A program made the translations under genes and the position numbers. From Ailurus styani (taxonomy: Eukaryota; Chordata; Mammalia; Carnivora; Ailuridae), in NCBI GenBank assembly GCA_002007465.1, contig LNAC01000038.1:6248280-6312279 (forward strand): a stretch of 64,000 nucleotides of DNA. The letters run 5' to 3'. Below the pieces are notes generated by a model, which saw only the letters and a program-made list of their open reading frames with translations, searched no databases and was not told the origin of the DNA. Within the stretch, counting starts at the first letter, position 1, and the number at the start of each line of letters is the position of its first letter. Positions 1 to 12,808 of this stretch are shown piece by piece.

Positions 1-261
1 TAACACGTGGAGTAAAGAAGATTGAAAATAGAAAAGAAATTAAGAGGTATGGGGGCGAGAAGCTAAAAAGAAAACAAAAAACACATCTGAAAAGAAAGCA
101 GAGGACAATGGAAAAGATGAGGAAGAGACAGTATTAAAAACACCAATGGCTGGAAGTTACCTAGAATGAAAGATCAAAGAACAATCAACTGAATGAATCT
201 ACAGTTGGAAACATCTTGGTAGGATTTTGTTTCACTTGAAAGTAAATGCAATAATATGTAA
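1..261. other. Unassigned A-rich sequence
   Basis: The strand is purine-rich (many AAAAG and GAGG runs). It lies directly 3' of an antisense L1 5'UTR fragment and could be more of that L1, but I could not match it to L1 ORF1 or to any other repeat. Confidence 0.4.
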
Positions 262-903
262 GTAACTTGGCTAGCTAGCCAGTGTAAGGACTAGCCACCC
301 TCAGTAGGTGGTTCTGCACCTATGCCAAGGGGCAGGGCAGGGAAATGGCGCCCACTGGCTCTTTTGTCTGCATCTGTGCCACCTCTCACAGATGTGCTCC
401 CAGAGTGCAAATAATGTCTCCCCTGTAAGTCTTTGGCTATCCTCAGATCACAGGGTTGCTTGCCTGCCTCCCTGACAGGAGTAGGGTAGTGCCCTCAGCG
501 CTCTATCCTAGCCAAGCCCTGCCTACCTCTATACTCCAGTCTTTGAGCCCTGATGGTTGCAAAAATTGACAAAAACCAGCCCCTCTAGTTTTCCTAGTTA
601 AAGGCTTAGGGGAAGTGTTCTCCTTGTGCATTTCCCTGTGCTTTCCACTCTTTCTTGCCTTTGTCCGAGACCAGAGCTCCCTCCCCTCCACAGCACGAAG
701 TCTGTTTCTCCTTTAAACCACATCTCCACACTTCCCGCATTCTGCAGTGTAGCCTCTTCTCTCCCACTAGTTGTGTAGTTTATTCTGTCAGTTCTCAGGT
801 CTGTTTTATGGGTATTCAGAATGATTTGATAGTTAAAACTAGTTGTGTTTTAGGGACTAGATGAGTGTAGCATCCTCCTACTATACCATCATCTTAGCTC
901 CTC
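262..903 (-). mobile_element. L1 5'UTR fragment, carnivore type
   Basis: Read on the minus strand from about 903, the sequence follows the start of carnivore L1: a degenerate 'aagatggcgg'-like opening, then 'ctatcaaatcattctgaat', 'gaagaggc', and near the far end 'ggaaatggcgcc' (seen on the plus strand as 'agggaaatggcgcccactgg'). It is GC-richer than its surroundings, as L1 5'UTRs are. Only the 5' end is recognisable; no ORF1 follows. It is an inactive relic. The call rests on remembered L1 5'UTR sequence. Confidence 0.6.
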
Positions 904-1539
904 TGTTCTCAAATTCTTATTTTTTATAAGACATTAGAAAAACTCAGACTTGAAATTACTAACAAAACAGTATGATTACAGAAAATACTAATCTATTTAG
1001 AGGAGATATAAGCTCCATAATAAAAATTTTTGTTTAAGAGTATTCTAAATACATAACTTGTAGTTAAAAGTTCTTAAGAAATAAGAATGAACACGATAAA
1101 TAATATACAGATTGGAAGATACGTATTATTTTCTTCAACTTTATTAAAATTGCTTTCCTAAACTTCACTTACTTTTGTAAAATTACCAGTTAAGTTACTG
1201 TTATGCTTTTTGTAACTTCCTTTCCTTTCAGGTTGAACATTTGTACAATCTGGTTTAAAGACAGTTGAATTTAAGTGGATTTTACATGTACGTAAGAGGA
1301 AAGAGACTGAGATTATGTAGGAGAATGAGACACGTATGGTTATATCACCATAATTACTGAGGTAGCAATGAAGTATAGCATGAACTGTAAAATCAAGGGT
1401 ATTAATATATGATTAATACATATCAAAATATAAACCTGACATATTAAAATGGTGTTAGTTATAAGGCATTTTTATTTCTACATTCTATTTAACTGTATTT
1501 TATTTCTACATTTTTACGTGTCTATTAATAAAAATAATA
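904..1539. other. AT-rich intergenic sequence
   Basis: I see no repeat, splice pattern or open frame of note. The sequence is A/T-rich with short homopolymers. Confidence 0.5.
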
Positions 1540-3013
1540 CCACAAACTAAAAATAGAGGGAACTTCCTCAGCTTGACAAGGAATATCTATAAAAATTCTA
1601 CAACTAACATCATGTTTAATCATAAGACACTAGAAGCTTTCTCTCTGTGATCATGAACAAGGCAAGGATACTCCTCTCACCTCTCCTTGCAACATTGTAC
1701 CCTAGAAATTCTAATTAATGTAGTAATACAATAAAAAGAAATACAAGCTATACAGATTGGTCAAGAAGAAATGAAGCTGTATTAGTTTGTAGATGACATG
1801 ACATAGGAGAAAACCTAGATGACCTTGAGAATGATGATTGCTTTATGAAATATAACATGAAAGAAATGATCCATGACAGAAATAATTGATAAGATGTACT
1901 TTGTAGAAAATTAAAATGTCTGTTCTATGAAAGAGCATGCCAAGAAAATCAGAAAAAAACCCACACAAAATATTATCAAAGAGCACATTTGCAAAAGGTC
2001 CGTTATCCAAAAAATTAAAAGAGCGCTTAAAACTCGACAATAAGAAAACAACCTGATTAAAATATAGACCAAAGTCCTTAACAGACACTTTACCAAAGAA
2101 GATACTCAGTTGGCAGATAAGCATATGAAAATATGTGCTTCATATGTCATCAGGAAAAAGCAAAACAGTGAGCTACCACTGTACCCCCATTAGAATGCCC
2201 AAAATCTAGAACAATAACACCAAATGCTGGTGAGAATGCGAAGCAACAGGAACTCTCATTCATTACTGGTTGGGATGCAAAATGGTGCAGGCACTTTGGA
2301 AAACATTTTGGCAAATTGCTTATAAAACTAAATATGCTAGTACCATATTATCCAGCAGTTGCACTCCTTGGTTTTTACCCAAAGGAGCTGAGAACTTATA
2401 TACATAAAAACTTTCACATGGATGTTTATAGTGGCTTTATTTATAATTGCCAAAACTCAGAAGCTACAAAGATGTCCTTTAGTAGGTGAACAGACGATCT
2501 GTGGTATGTCCAGTCAATGGAATATTATTCAACACTAAAAAGAAAGGAGTTATCAAGTCATGAAAAGACCTAGAGGAGCTTTGAATGAATGTTACGAAGT
2601 GAAATAACCCAATCTGGAAAGATTACATAGGATTTCATTCCAACTCTGTGACACTTTGGAAAAGGCAAAATTACGGAGATGGTAAGAAGTTCAGTGATTT
2701 GCCAGTGTTGGGTTGGAGCTCAAGGGAGAGGGATGTAGAGGTGAAACACAGAGGACTTTTAGGACAGCAATAATCTCTTTTTGAAACTATAATGATGGAT
2801 GTCTGTCATTATACATTTGTTCAAATTCATAAAATGTACAACATCAAGAGTGAACGGTAATGTAAACTATCAACTTTGATTATATTGTGTCAATGTTACT
2901 CTATTCAGTAATGTTGGTAATAAGGGTGTCTCTACATGTGTGGAGCAGGAGATATATAGCAATTATCTGTACCTTCCCCACAGTTTTGCTTGTGAAGCTG
3001 TTCTAAAAAAACT
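1540..3013 (+). mobile_element. Old L1M, ORF2 3' part plus 3'UTR
   Basis: Bases 1560-1820 translate in broken frames to the L1 ORF2 reverse-transcriptase region (LDKEYLYKNSTTNI near 1575, then the 'GENLDDLENDD' stretch near 1810). From about 2160 the sequence follows the ORF2 C-terminal region, with the 'ggaatattattcaacac' block at 2519, and 2640-3013 matches an L1M-type 3'UTR ending 'gctgttctaaaa'. The part of ORF2 between the palm and the C-terminal region is shortened. Stops and frameshifts are frequent, so it is an ancient dead copy. There is no clear poly(A) or target duplication. Confidence 0.8.
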
Positions 3014-3571
3014 TAATACCACAAATGTGTGGTAGTAAGTGTTTTCCAATTTCCAGATAGGACTTATAGGCTCATAGGTCTGGGACCAGGTGTATTGCTG
3101 ATCATTGCATCTTTGCAGTCTCCAAACACCAGTTATTACTGAGCATTATTAAGAAGTATAAGTTGAGTATGGAAAAGCTTTTCCTTTATCACTATGTGCT
3201 AATGTAGCTTTGACTAAGAAAGTATGAAAACAGATTAATGAAACCGTTGAATTTAGAAATGTGTTTTCTAGGAAGTTCCTTCGACTCAAATGCTAGTTTT
3301 GATATTTATCAGAGTGTAATCTTAATCACTAAGTAGTAGAAAGGAGTTACTAAAATTTACCTCAGAGATGATTTAGGTCCAAAACTAAAAATTACTTTGT
3401 GAAACTTCTTTGTAAAGAATACATGGTATGTTTATGAATTCAATGTCAATTACAAAAAGTGTAGGGTAGTCATATGAAATCTTACTAAACGTAAGGATTT
3501 TTTTCTGTGAGAGGAATAAAAGGATTTGTTTAGAGTCTATACAAGCATGGAATATCTATACATGTTCTAGA
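3014..3571. other. Unique intergenic sequence
   Basis: AT-rich; I recognise no repeat, gene or regulatory element between the L1M end and the next SINE target site. Confidence 0.5.
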
Positions 3572-3585
3572 ATATTAGGTGCAAC

Positions 3586-3778
3586 AAGGAGTGCCGGGGT
3601 AGAACAGTCGGTTAAGCGTCTGCCTTCAGCTCAGGTCATGATCTCAGGGTCCTGAGATCGAGCCCTGAGTCGGGCTCCCTGCTCAGCGGGGTCCTGCTTC
3701 TCCTTCTCCCCTATTTGTGCTCTCTAGGTGTCTCTCTCTCTGTCTCTCAAATTAGTAAATAAAATCTTAAAAAATAGC
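3586..3778 (+). mobile_element. CAN SINE (tRNA-Lys derived)
   Basis: The tRNA-like head includes 'ggttaagcgtctgccttc' and a box B like 'gagatcgagccc', followed by a CT-rich body and an AAATAAAATCTTAAAAAA tail. Perfect 14-bp target duplications, 'atattaggtgcaac', lie at 3572-3585 and 3779-3792. The exact duplication points to a fairly recent insertion. Confidence 0.95.
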
Positions 3779-3792
3779 ATATTAGGTGCAAC

Positions 3793-4433
3793 TATAATAT
3801 CATGTCATGTGACACTCAATATATGGGAGCCTTATGATACTATGACCTTACAATTCAAGGAGACATGAGTTAAACTATAATTTTATATAGTTTGGCCATA
3901 TGAAGAGTTTGCTGATCCATATTGTGTTATTCAAAGAAATATCTTTTGTTATTTGCCCCTAGCCTTTGGCACTGAGGTCTTGAATATCAAACATGTCCTT
4001 TAACCTTCTAATCTGATTACCTTATTAGTTATTTGTTTTTCATAACAAAGCATAAACTCACTAAGAAAATAGACTCTGTGAAATAGGTTGCTTGTGGATT
4101 TCCTACATACAGTTAATTTAACCAAAATATTTGAATATTATTATGAACATGATACTTCATTCTACAGAAACTAGGGTTTTTTTCTTTTTATTTCCTTTTT
4201 TAAAAAAGCCAAATCACCTCCCCAACCCTCTTGCCTCACCCCATCACATATAAATAGCATAACAGAACCCGAAAACACCTGGAATAGAAGATTAGAGTAT
4301 GCTGTAGCTGAAAATTTGTTGAAACTGTGTTAGGGCAAGGGAAACCTCCTGTTGCTTGAAAGAATGCAGTAGTAGATATTATATAATTCATATATATAAT
4401 ATAAAATAAAATTTATTTATATCAATAAAATAA
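3793..4433. other. Unique intergenic sequence
   Basis: No repeat or gene recognised. A short stretch near 4000-4090 could be an eroded L2, but the match is too weak to call. Confidence 0.45.
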
Positions 4434-4616
4434 ATACTTCATTTATTTGAGAGAGAGACTGAGATAGTGAGAGAGAGCACAAGCGGAGTGGAAAGGGAAG
4501 AAGCAGGCTCCTGGCTGAGCAGGGACCCTGATGTGGGGCTTGATCCCAGGACTCTGGAATCATGACCTGAGCCTTCAAAGGCAGACACTTAACCGACTGA
4601 GGCACCCATGCGCCCC
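4434..4616 (-). mobile_element. CAN SINE
   Basis: Antisense copy: GA-rich body ('gagagagactgagatag'), then 'gatgtggggcttgatccc' and the head ending at 'gcgcccc'. The tail side merges with an AT-rich run at 4390-4433. I could not fix a target duplication because of that run. Confidence 0.9.
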
Positions 4617-7600
4617 AGAACTATAAAATATATTTGATGACAACTTTCAACTTAGCAATTGTAAGAGGCACAAACTATTAGATGGCATTCTCCTCAATAC
4701 AAGAAGCTTATGACAGAATTAACAGAAAATTTTGAATCAGAGCTTTAGCTTTGTTTTTTTAAGTAAAATATCAACACTGTTCTGATATAGACATATTGAT
4801 ATACGGATATTTGAAGCATGGGTATTGCTCAAGATACCTTGGTTTCAAATTCATAGCAGCAAAAATATCTTGCATGGAGAATGATTAAGGGATAGGTATA
4901 ATATCTTAGACATTAGACTTTAGTGTTTCTCCTTAAGCCATTAATTAATGGCAGGCTAAGACACATTCTCTCATCTTGACACTCTGTGCTTAGGAGTCTT
5001 CCCTCGATAGGTAGAAGGGGTGTGATTGTGCATTGAAGTCAATATGGGATTCATTTGCTTGTGGAGGACTGCTGCCAGTTTGAACTTCTTTTTCTCTTCC
5101 TTTTTTCCTCCGTCAGAGGGTTAGGAGAAGTTGAAGGGGACTGTGGTGCATCAGGTCAAATCTGCAGCTGAGATCACTGATTTTGTGACTTTCCTAAACA
5201 GATCCCCATCTCAGGCCTGGCCAGTGCCCCTCTTTGTGGTAACATTTCTGACCATATTGTAAATGTGTATCTTTTCCATCCATGAGAAGCTCAGTGTCAT
5301 TTTTACTTGACAAATTCTCTTATCCTAAGCTTGACACTGCATAGCCATACTGAAATACCTGCTGACGTTGCCACGGTGCTGTGTTACTGGAGAGGACAAA
5401 GAGCTGTAGACTGAGCTGCTTTCCTCATAGTAGCAAGTTCAAGAGTGGCTTTTTTCTTTCCTTTTGGCTATCAGACCTTGTTGCAAAAACTCTGTAGGAT
5501 ATAGTAATCAAGAACAATGGAGGGAAGAACTTAGAGGGAATTCATAAAACATCTGTAATTTTTAATTAATCATTGTTTCATAGATGCAGATGTCCTCAAC
5601 ATGACCATATCTTCAGTGGTTTTTGTAGACTCAGGTACCCACTCATTAGGCTCTACCCATTATGCATCTTCCTTCCCTCAGGATGTGATTTAGTTATTTT
5701 TACTAATTCACCTTGAAACTGCCTAATGATGATGCCTTTAAGAAGAAGCAAGCAGGCAAACTTCTCTAATGAGTAGAATCTAAGAAGAAATCTTAATTTC
5801 ATAAAAAAATAAGGAATTTATACAGTTGGGTAAAATTTTAGTACCTTAATTATGGACAAGGTTTATTGTTAACCATAACAGGTGAAAAGAGTTGAAGTAC
5901 CTTTTTAGTAAAATAGAAGATAGGCACGCTTAGAAGTGTAACAGGAAAATGAAAATACTTTGTGTCCATGTTTAAGGTTAATATTCTGAATTGAGAGTGA
6001 CATCAAAATTTGTATTATTACTGATTTAATTGTTGTTTTGGAATCTGTAAATACTCCTATAACTAAAAATAATGATCAGTTTTCTATTATTTGATTCCCA
6101 GTGCAGTAAGAAACAAATACCATAAGGAGAGTGACGACAATGTTAACTCTTCCATAACTCTAGGTTACCCAAGATTTAAACCACTGTAGGGAATAGCCAC
6201 TCCTATTTAATTTAAAGGCTCAAGGAGAGCAAATCCCAAAGGTTAGTTCCCACTAGGAAGAATAAAAATTTGCAGTGGGTTCTGGGAAGTTCAATTATAG
6301 GAACAGACAACAAGAGGTTTTTAGCCAATTTGAAACTAATTCAGTATGTTCTAGAGGAAAAAGGCAGGTGCACAGATAACATCAGCTTGAAACTGAAAGT
6401 TGTTGCTTAGGAGAGACACTAACAAATGGGCTTTGTAGTTTGAGCTCCAAGGAAAGAAAGAGGATAGTGATAAAGAGAAAAACAAAGAAAGGGACAAAAT
6501 TATATTCTATCATGCTCACGCTCTACTGCTAATACAGTAAATGGGAACTACTTGGATAAGTTAATGGATACTTGATATGTTCTGATTATTACAAATAAAA
6601 GGCAATAAACAATCAGGGGCATAGAAAAGAATCTCAGGAATATCATAAAATAATAAAATCGTTAAAGTAAGATATGCATTCTGAAAGAACGAAACAAGTG
6701 TCTGCTAATCATGGCAGTCCCTTGTGTATTTGTGTCAGTGTTCATATCCCATGTGTTGTGTTTCTCTTCTCTTCTTTTACTAGAATTGCCCCAGATCTGA
6801 TTGTAGATACTTACTTCCAGAGCAATATGTCATATAAACATGATAATATCTTACATATGTTTGGAAAGAAATAAGAGATGCTACATCAGAGCAAATATTT
6901 TAAAAAACAGTGGGATGATGCAGAAAAATAAATTTTTGCATTTATGATAATACCGTAACCTCCAAATTGTTTTTTTCCAATATGATTTAAGCAGTATCAA
7001 TATTATGACCAAAAAAACCACTTTTTTATTCTGTTAGGTAGGATAATGTTTTACTTTTTTTGACCAAAAAAAAAAGATAATTTCATAAGATTTATCGTAA
7101 TACTATTTTAGCTCTTCTGTTCTCACATAATAAGATGAGTAAGTCCATAGAAGTTTCTACTCTTTGAGCTATTGTTTCAGTGTTTTTGAAATAGGTTCAG
7201 TGGTATGCATAGACATCTGTAATACATGGAAAGATCTTAGAAATTTCTTAGGGAACACATGTTGATAATTATTTGCCTCGATATAAAAATAGATTGTTAT
7301 TAAAATGTTCACCTACTTGAAAAACATAAAAAAAGTCTTTGGTATTTCAAAGAAATGATAAAGCATATTATATTTTCTGAGAAAGAAGTCAGTATTTATA
7401 AGCAGTTATAATAAAATAATTTTATAAGTAATAATAAGATTTTTCACTATATATATTTAAATGGTCTATCTTCCATGAAAATAAGGCAGTATCATTAATT
7501 AAAATGATATTTCTGAATTATCAAATTTAAAAAGTAAAATGGTATTTGTCCACAGGAGCAAAGAAAAATTAACGGTTCAATTTTCATACTTCTGTCCTAT

Positions 7601-8138
7601 AGAAAGCGTAGGGAAAAGTAACTTTCCATTATTATATTACCCTTCTGAATATATTACATGAAGCCATGATCACAGAATCTCATATCATTAGCTACTTTAG
7701 GGCAGAAACTTTTGTATCCTGCTGTCTAGGGTAGTAACTCCTATTAGTTATTGGTAACTGCTGAAACAATAAAATAATGGGGATTTCCAGTGTCCGAAGT
7801 AGTTAGCCTGGGTCTTTCCCTTTTATGTAATGAAATATAAAAAATTGATACTTCGAGGAAGTTGCACTCTCACATAGGAAAGAAAAGCCAATTTGGATTA
7901 TTGATCGTTTATAAGCAATAAGAATATCCAGATAATCTGTAATATCATAAACCTCATCAACTTCAGTCACAGGAAAATCAAGTAAACCAAATCCCAGAGT
8001 GACAAGTGTCTCAGAGGAGAGACGGAACATACAGACTGCTTCATCTTTGGCAGAGCATTGGAGGGAGAATACAATCAGTTAAGGTCAAAGCAGCTAACAC
8101 TTTAAAAAGTCCAGAAGGTCAAGTGTGATCAGTTTAGG
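4617..8138. other. Long unique stretch, no gene found
   Basis: This 3.5-kb block is mostly AT-rich without recognised repeats. Bases 4990-5460 are noticeably richer in G+C and include several CAG and GGCCTGG words, but all frames are closed by stops. A 75-codon frame on the minus strand (7803-8030) has no recognisable motif and is within chance expectation. Confidence 0.4.
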
Positions 8139-8222
8139 GCAGGGATTCTCAATTCAGGGAAATTGGCAATGTCTGAACACATTTTCGGTTAATACAGTTG
8201 CTGTGGGGTTTTATAGACACCC
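8139..8222 (+). mobile_element. MER20 (hAT-Charlie), left half
   Basis: The start 'gcagggattctcaa' and 'ttggcaatgtctg...acatttt' follow the left part of the MER20 non-autonomous DNA transposon. The element is interrupted at about 8222 and resumes at 8721. Confidence 0.75.
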
Positions 8223-8720
8223 TGTGTTAACACCTCCCCCTCCCCCTTGAGTGTGGGTGGGATTTTTGACTTGTTTCTAACAAGAAGCATGGTAAAGGTG
8301 ATGGGATATCACTCCCATGATTGTGTTTCATCATGTAAGGCTCCCATGTTGGCCATGGAGTGCGACTCTCTCTCTCTTGCTGGCTTTAAAGGAGCAAGCT
8401 GCTATGGTGTGAACAGCATATAATGGGGCCATGTAGCGGGAAGCTGTAGGTGGTCTTTAAAAACTGAGGGTCTTAGTCTTAAAATTTCAAGGGACTAAAT
8501 CTCAGTACCCATGTGAGCGTGGAAGAGGAGGATCCTGCACCAAATGAGAACAAAGCCTAGCTGATATCTTGACTGCTTCCTTATAAGACTCTGAGCAGAG
8601 GACCCAGCTAAGCATGCCTAGATTTCTGATCCATAAAAAACTGAGATAGTAAATGCATGTATTAATTTAAGCTCCTACATTTGTGATGATTTGTTCTGCA
8701 GTAATAGAAAAGTAATATAG
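8223..8720 (+). mobile_element. MLT1-type MaLR LTR inside MER20
   Basis: The block follows an ERVL-MaLR LTR of the MLT1 type: 'cttgagtgtgggtgggattt', 'ttgtttctaacaag', 'atcttgactgcttcctt', 'aagactctgagcagagga', and the terminal 'gcagtaatagaaaagtaat'. It starts TGTGTTAAC and ends near 8720. It lies exactly between the two halves of a MER20 copy, so it is the younger insertion. There is no internal retroviral sequence; it is a solo LTR. Confidence 0.8.
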
Positions 8721-8844
8721 AGTACTACTGGCATCTAGTGGGTAGAGATCAGGGACTTTGTTAAACATCCTAAAATGCACAGGAGAGCCTACTACAACAA
8801 AGAATTATCTGGCTCAACATGTCAATAATGCCAAGATTTAGAAG
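8721..8844 (+). mobile_element. MER20 (hAT-Charlie), right half
   Basis: The words 'ctactggcatctagtgggta', 'aaacatcctaaaatgcacag' and 'caacaaagaattatctgg' are diagnostic for the right half of MER20, in the same orientation as the left half at 8139-8222. Confidence 0.8.
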
Positions 8845-9375
8845 ATGTGAACCGGGAAAATTCCCCTCCCACTCAGCACCACAGCCTTGGAGATACACCC
8901 GTGTAGGAAGTGATGAGTTACAACCACGGAACAGATGACAACTGCTTTCCCTACACCTTCTCTTTGAACACAAAACTCAAAACTGTTGGGGAAGGGGCCA
9001 CAAACCCTCACTATCTTTTGACCATAAAAAATTCTCTGCTTCAGGAGGAGGGGCAGAAACAAAAAATGTATCTGCTACTATAAAAGATACAGAAACTGTT
9101 CCTTCCCCCAGGACTCAGGCACTGCTTATGGGAGAAGCTTCCAGTGTGAGAGAGAAGTGTACAAAATCCTTGGGCTGAAGATTCTGCCCCAATTCGAAGG
9201 ACAGATCTTAGAATACCAGGAAGGGGCAAAAACAAAAAAACAAAAAAAACCCTCTTTCCTGCCCAAAACCCATCCCAGAAAGTAGATAACTTGGCTGTTG
9301 AGAGGAAGCCGTAGAAGGCACTGTCCACAGGCCCAGCTCCATAGAATCTGCCTAAGATTGAGGTTTGTCGTCAGC
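8845..9375. other. Unassigned, GC-richer stretch
   Basis: The sequence is richer in C and CA than its neighbours and has open frames of 67-95 codons on the minus strand, but their translations show no motif. Possibly an old ERV or transposon interior; I could not name it. Confidence 0.3.
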
Positions 9376-9871
9376 TGTATAATAACCTCACAAAGATGTC
9401 CACATCCTAATTCCAGGAACCTGTGAATATCTTACCTTATTGGCAAAAGGGACCTTGTGTATGTGATTAATTAAGGCCTCTTTAACAAGTAACACAAGAT
9501 ATTCATAGGTTCCTGGAACCTTCTGATGTCAAGATTATTTTCGATTATCCCAGTGGATCTAATGTCATGGCAAAAACCCTGTGGAGGGAGACAAGTGGGT
9601 TGAAGCAGGGCAGGGGATACTTCGATAGAAGCAGAGCCAGTGAAGAGCCTACAAGTCAAGGAATGTAGATGTCTGTAGATGCTAGTAAAAACAAGGAAAT
9701 GAATTCTTCCTTAAAGACTCCAGAAAGAGCCAGCCTTGCTGACACCTTACTTTAGCTCAGGAATTTGAAGTTTAGACTCTGAAACTCCAGAATTGCAATA
9801 AGAAGTGTGTATTGTTTTGAGGCTCTGAGTTTGTGATAATGTGTTATGTCAGCAATAGGAAACTAATACAG
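9376..9871 (+). mobile_element. MLT1-type MaLR LTR
   Basis: 'caaagatgtccacatcctaa', 'ggaacctgtgaatatcttac' and 'gtgtattgttttgaggctct', with the end 'caataggaaactaatacag', match MLT1-family LTRs. It is a solo LTR with no internal sequence next to it. The centre is diverged, so the subfamily is not assigned. Confidence 0.8.
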
Positions 9872-9979
9872 AGGTGAACCAGAACCAAGAAGCTTTATCT
9901 GCCCCATCATGAGACAAATACTGAGTAGTCAGCCTTAGAAATCCACTGAAACAGAAGGAAGAGGGCAAGAGCAGGAGAC

Positions 9980-9981
<2 letters not shown>

Positions 9982-10037
<56 letters not shown>
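9982..10037 (+). repeat. (TG)28 microsatellite
   Basis: An uninterrupted 56-base TG run, likely length-polymorphic. It produces the HTHT pattern in a minus-strand frame that is not a real protein. Confidence 0.98.
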
Positions 10038-10040
<3 letters not shown>

Positions 10041-12808
10041 AGAAGTGTTTCAGGGAGTGATGAGATCTGATGCCATAGGAGAGCACTAAGGAAAACACTC
10101 CAGCACCCGAGGTACCACACTAAGCATAAAGTAACAATTCCTACATCTTTGCTTATATGAAATATCTTTTTCTGTATCCCTTGACTGGGGAGCATGATTG
10201 TTAGTTTGCAGTTCTTTTCATCTGGTAACCAATAAATATTACTCAGGAGACCTGTTTAGTAAACAGAATCTCTCTGTCCTCTTTTCTTTATTGAGTTAAA
10301 ACAGTTTTTAATGTTGAAATGAAATCTTTCCACATCAGTACTCCTTGAAGTAATCTTGGATTTATTTCCGAAGTTTCACTGTAATATCACATACTCAGCC
10401 ACAAATATTTAGAATATCTAGAAATTCTATAAAGTCATCAGCTTTAGTAAGATAAAAATATGACTGTTTTGAGAGATGGAATTAGCTTTCTGAAATGCCG
10501 AATAGAAAGGAAAACAGTTAAATGTTTAATTAATTTGCCTATGAATTGTATAAGGATCTTTAGAGCATATAAATTCCAAGTTAATATTTCCCTTTCATGT
10601 TAAATGCAAGTTTAAAATGTTGAAAGAAATCCTTTTCTCATGTATTCTCTAGAATTAATTTTAGAATTTCTTTAAAGTTTTAAGGACGTTAAATTATCTG
10701 GCAAAAAAAAAATTTCTCTCGGAAATTGTTTTTATGTACCTTGCTATTTTTCTTCATTTGTTTAATTGATTTTTTTGTTAATTTATAAGCAAAAAACTTT
10801 GATATTATAGTTTTAACTTTTGATTTAATTTAACTCAATTCTCTTAATGTACAGAAAATGAAAACTAGAAACCAAAATAATAAAGTGGCTTGCCCTTTAT
10901 CATAGAGCTGATCGGTAAATGAGACTGCCTTTTTTGGCTCACAGTAATCTTTTTCTAGAGCATCATGTTGCCGCTTTCAGAAGTAATTTAGAATTTTAAT
11001 TCTGTAATTATGATGAAATCCTTTTAGATGTTAAAATTTCTCCTAAATAATATGCTTTTATGTCCTCCAACCCATAATGAGGTCCCTATTTAATGGCTAC
11101 CATATGTGTAGTTAACCAGATATTCTTTGAATTTATTGCACAATAACATGAAATCCGTAAACTTCAGTGTTGCAACATTTATTGATGGAGAAAGATTTAA
11201 TTCAGAAAAAAACATGAAGCAGAACAGTATAGAAATGTAGGATGGTTGGCTTACAATATTATAACACAAGAAATCGTTCTATAGACACATTTTCCCAGTG
11301 ACACCTAAAAAAATTGGTTATTTATAGTAAGTGTTTAACAGAATCATGCTGTGAGAACATGAACCATTGATATTATTTATATTCATTCTGGCTATTCATG
11401 CTGTCTTATAATTAGCTTGTACATGGGTTTAAAATTGTTGCAATAATTGAACTAGGAGTAGGAGTTCACTGAGTCCTTCATGATAATGAAAAAGCTTTAT
11501 CTATAATCTAAATTATAGGGTGATGACATCATTGAGATAATGAAAAATAAGTCACCATTAAAGATACATAATGATAATTATGATTAGAAAACAAATGTGC
11601 CCACTAAAATTTTTGAGAGATTGCTTTATCTCCATTAAAGTGTCTTAGCATTGAGTGGCAGTGTTTTTGTTTACTGTGGGAATTTAAATGATTAAATAGT
11701 CACATGGGTTTGCGTTATTTACAACGTTAGTAACTGTTAACAATTCAGATGATTTATTAAATCTCAGAACCTGCTATGGTTTGAATGATCAGTGGTAAGT
11801 CCATTATCACTTAATCAAATCTGATTCTGTGTAATATAACAATTAAAATGTAAGTCCTATTAACTTCTTTAATACAATTGCTATTTTTAGAGGTTTCTTT
11901 TTAACACCAAAATAAGACATCATTCAGAGTTTTTATATGAAGAGAGTTTTAAGTTCTCTTTCGAGAAAGAAGAATCAAGTGAGCTTGTGCAATAGGTAAC
12001 AGTTGTAGTAATATTTGACTGAAGAAATTCATTGCTTTTGGCTCCTCTAGAAAAGGAAGTTTCTTTGAATCTTGTGTGTGTATGTGTATATTTAGAGAAC
12101 TGAGAGGCTTCGTGCTCATATTTATTAAGCCTATGTGCCTTTCTTCATAACTCAACAATCCATAACTGCATATTAGCACAACTGCAAAAATCATTGAAAT
12201 AGTGATTATTGTGCATGCATAATTATATTTTCATAATTTTCTAATGGGTGAAGGCTTTCCTAATTTATATGGCTGAAATAAAAATGATTAAAAATGGAAA
12301 TTGAATGAAATTAAAGTTATTACCCAAATATCTTAGAAATATATTTTAATAATATTTAGAAAAAATGTAGCTTAAAAATAATAATCCATGAACTCGCATT
12401 TGAGGGCATGTAGAAAAATATGATGGCAGAGAAATAAAAATTTCATTATGGCTAGTCTCTTCTTACCCAGTTATATATTACAACGTGTATTTAGGGTTAG
12501 AGCTGAGTGTGTATATATTTTTATGTAATATTATAGATGTAAATTATATTATACTTATAATGTATTATCCGTATGTATTATAAATACTATTTTAATACAG
12601 CCTGCTATTCAATAAGACTGATGTGGGAGCTTTAGAAATATAGTCAGCAGAAGACAACCTTTCTTAGTTTTGAGAAGCAAAGGAGAATATGAAGAAGGGG
12701 ACTGAGTTCAAAAGTCCCAGGACTAGCACACTGAATGTCCTCCTCATCCTTGTAGTCTAACATGACTGTCAGAGCCAACTTAATTTGGGTAAGATAAGTA
12801 AACTCTCT
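10038..12808. other. AT-rich unique sequence
   Basis: Apart from a weak MIR fragment near 10.85-10.95 kb I recognise no repeat or gene in 2.8 kb. Stops are dense in all frames. Confidence 0.45.
10845..10945 (-). mobile_element. MIR fragment (probable)
   Basis: 'aagtggcttgccctttatca' and 'agagctgatcggtaa' resemble the antisense MIR core (canonical 'acttgcccaaggtcacac'). Heavily diverged. Confidence 0.45.

Noticed and set aside
279..296. Palindrome 'ggctagctagcc' as a regulatory site
   Set aside because: Twelve-base palindromes occur by chance at this scale, and this one lies in L1-derived sequence.
3586..3660. tRNA-like box A and box B sequences
   Set aside because: These belong to the tRNA-derived heads of CAN SINEs (here and at the other SINE sites), not to tRNA genes; no complete cloverleaf.
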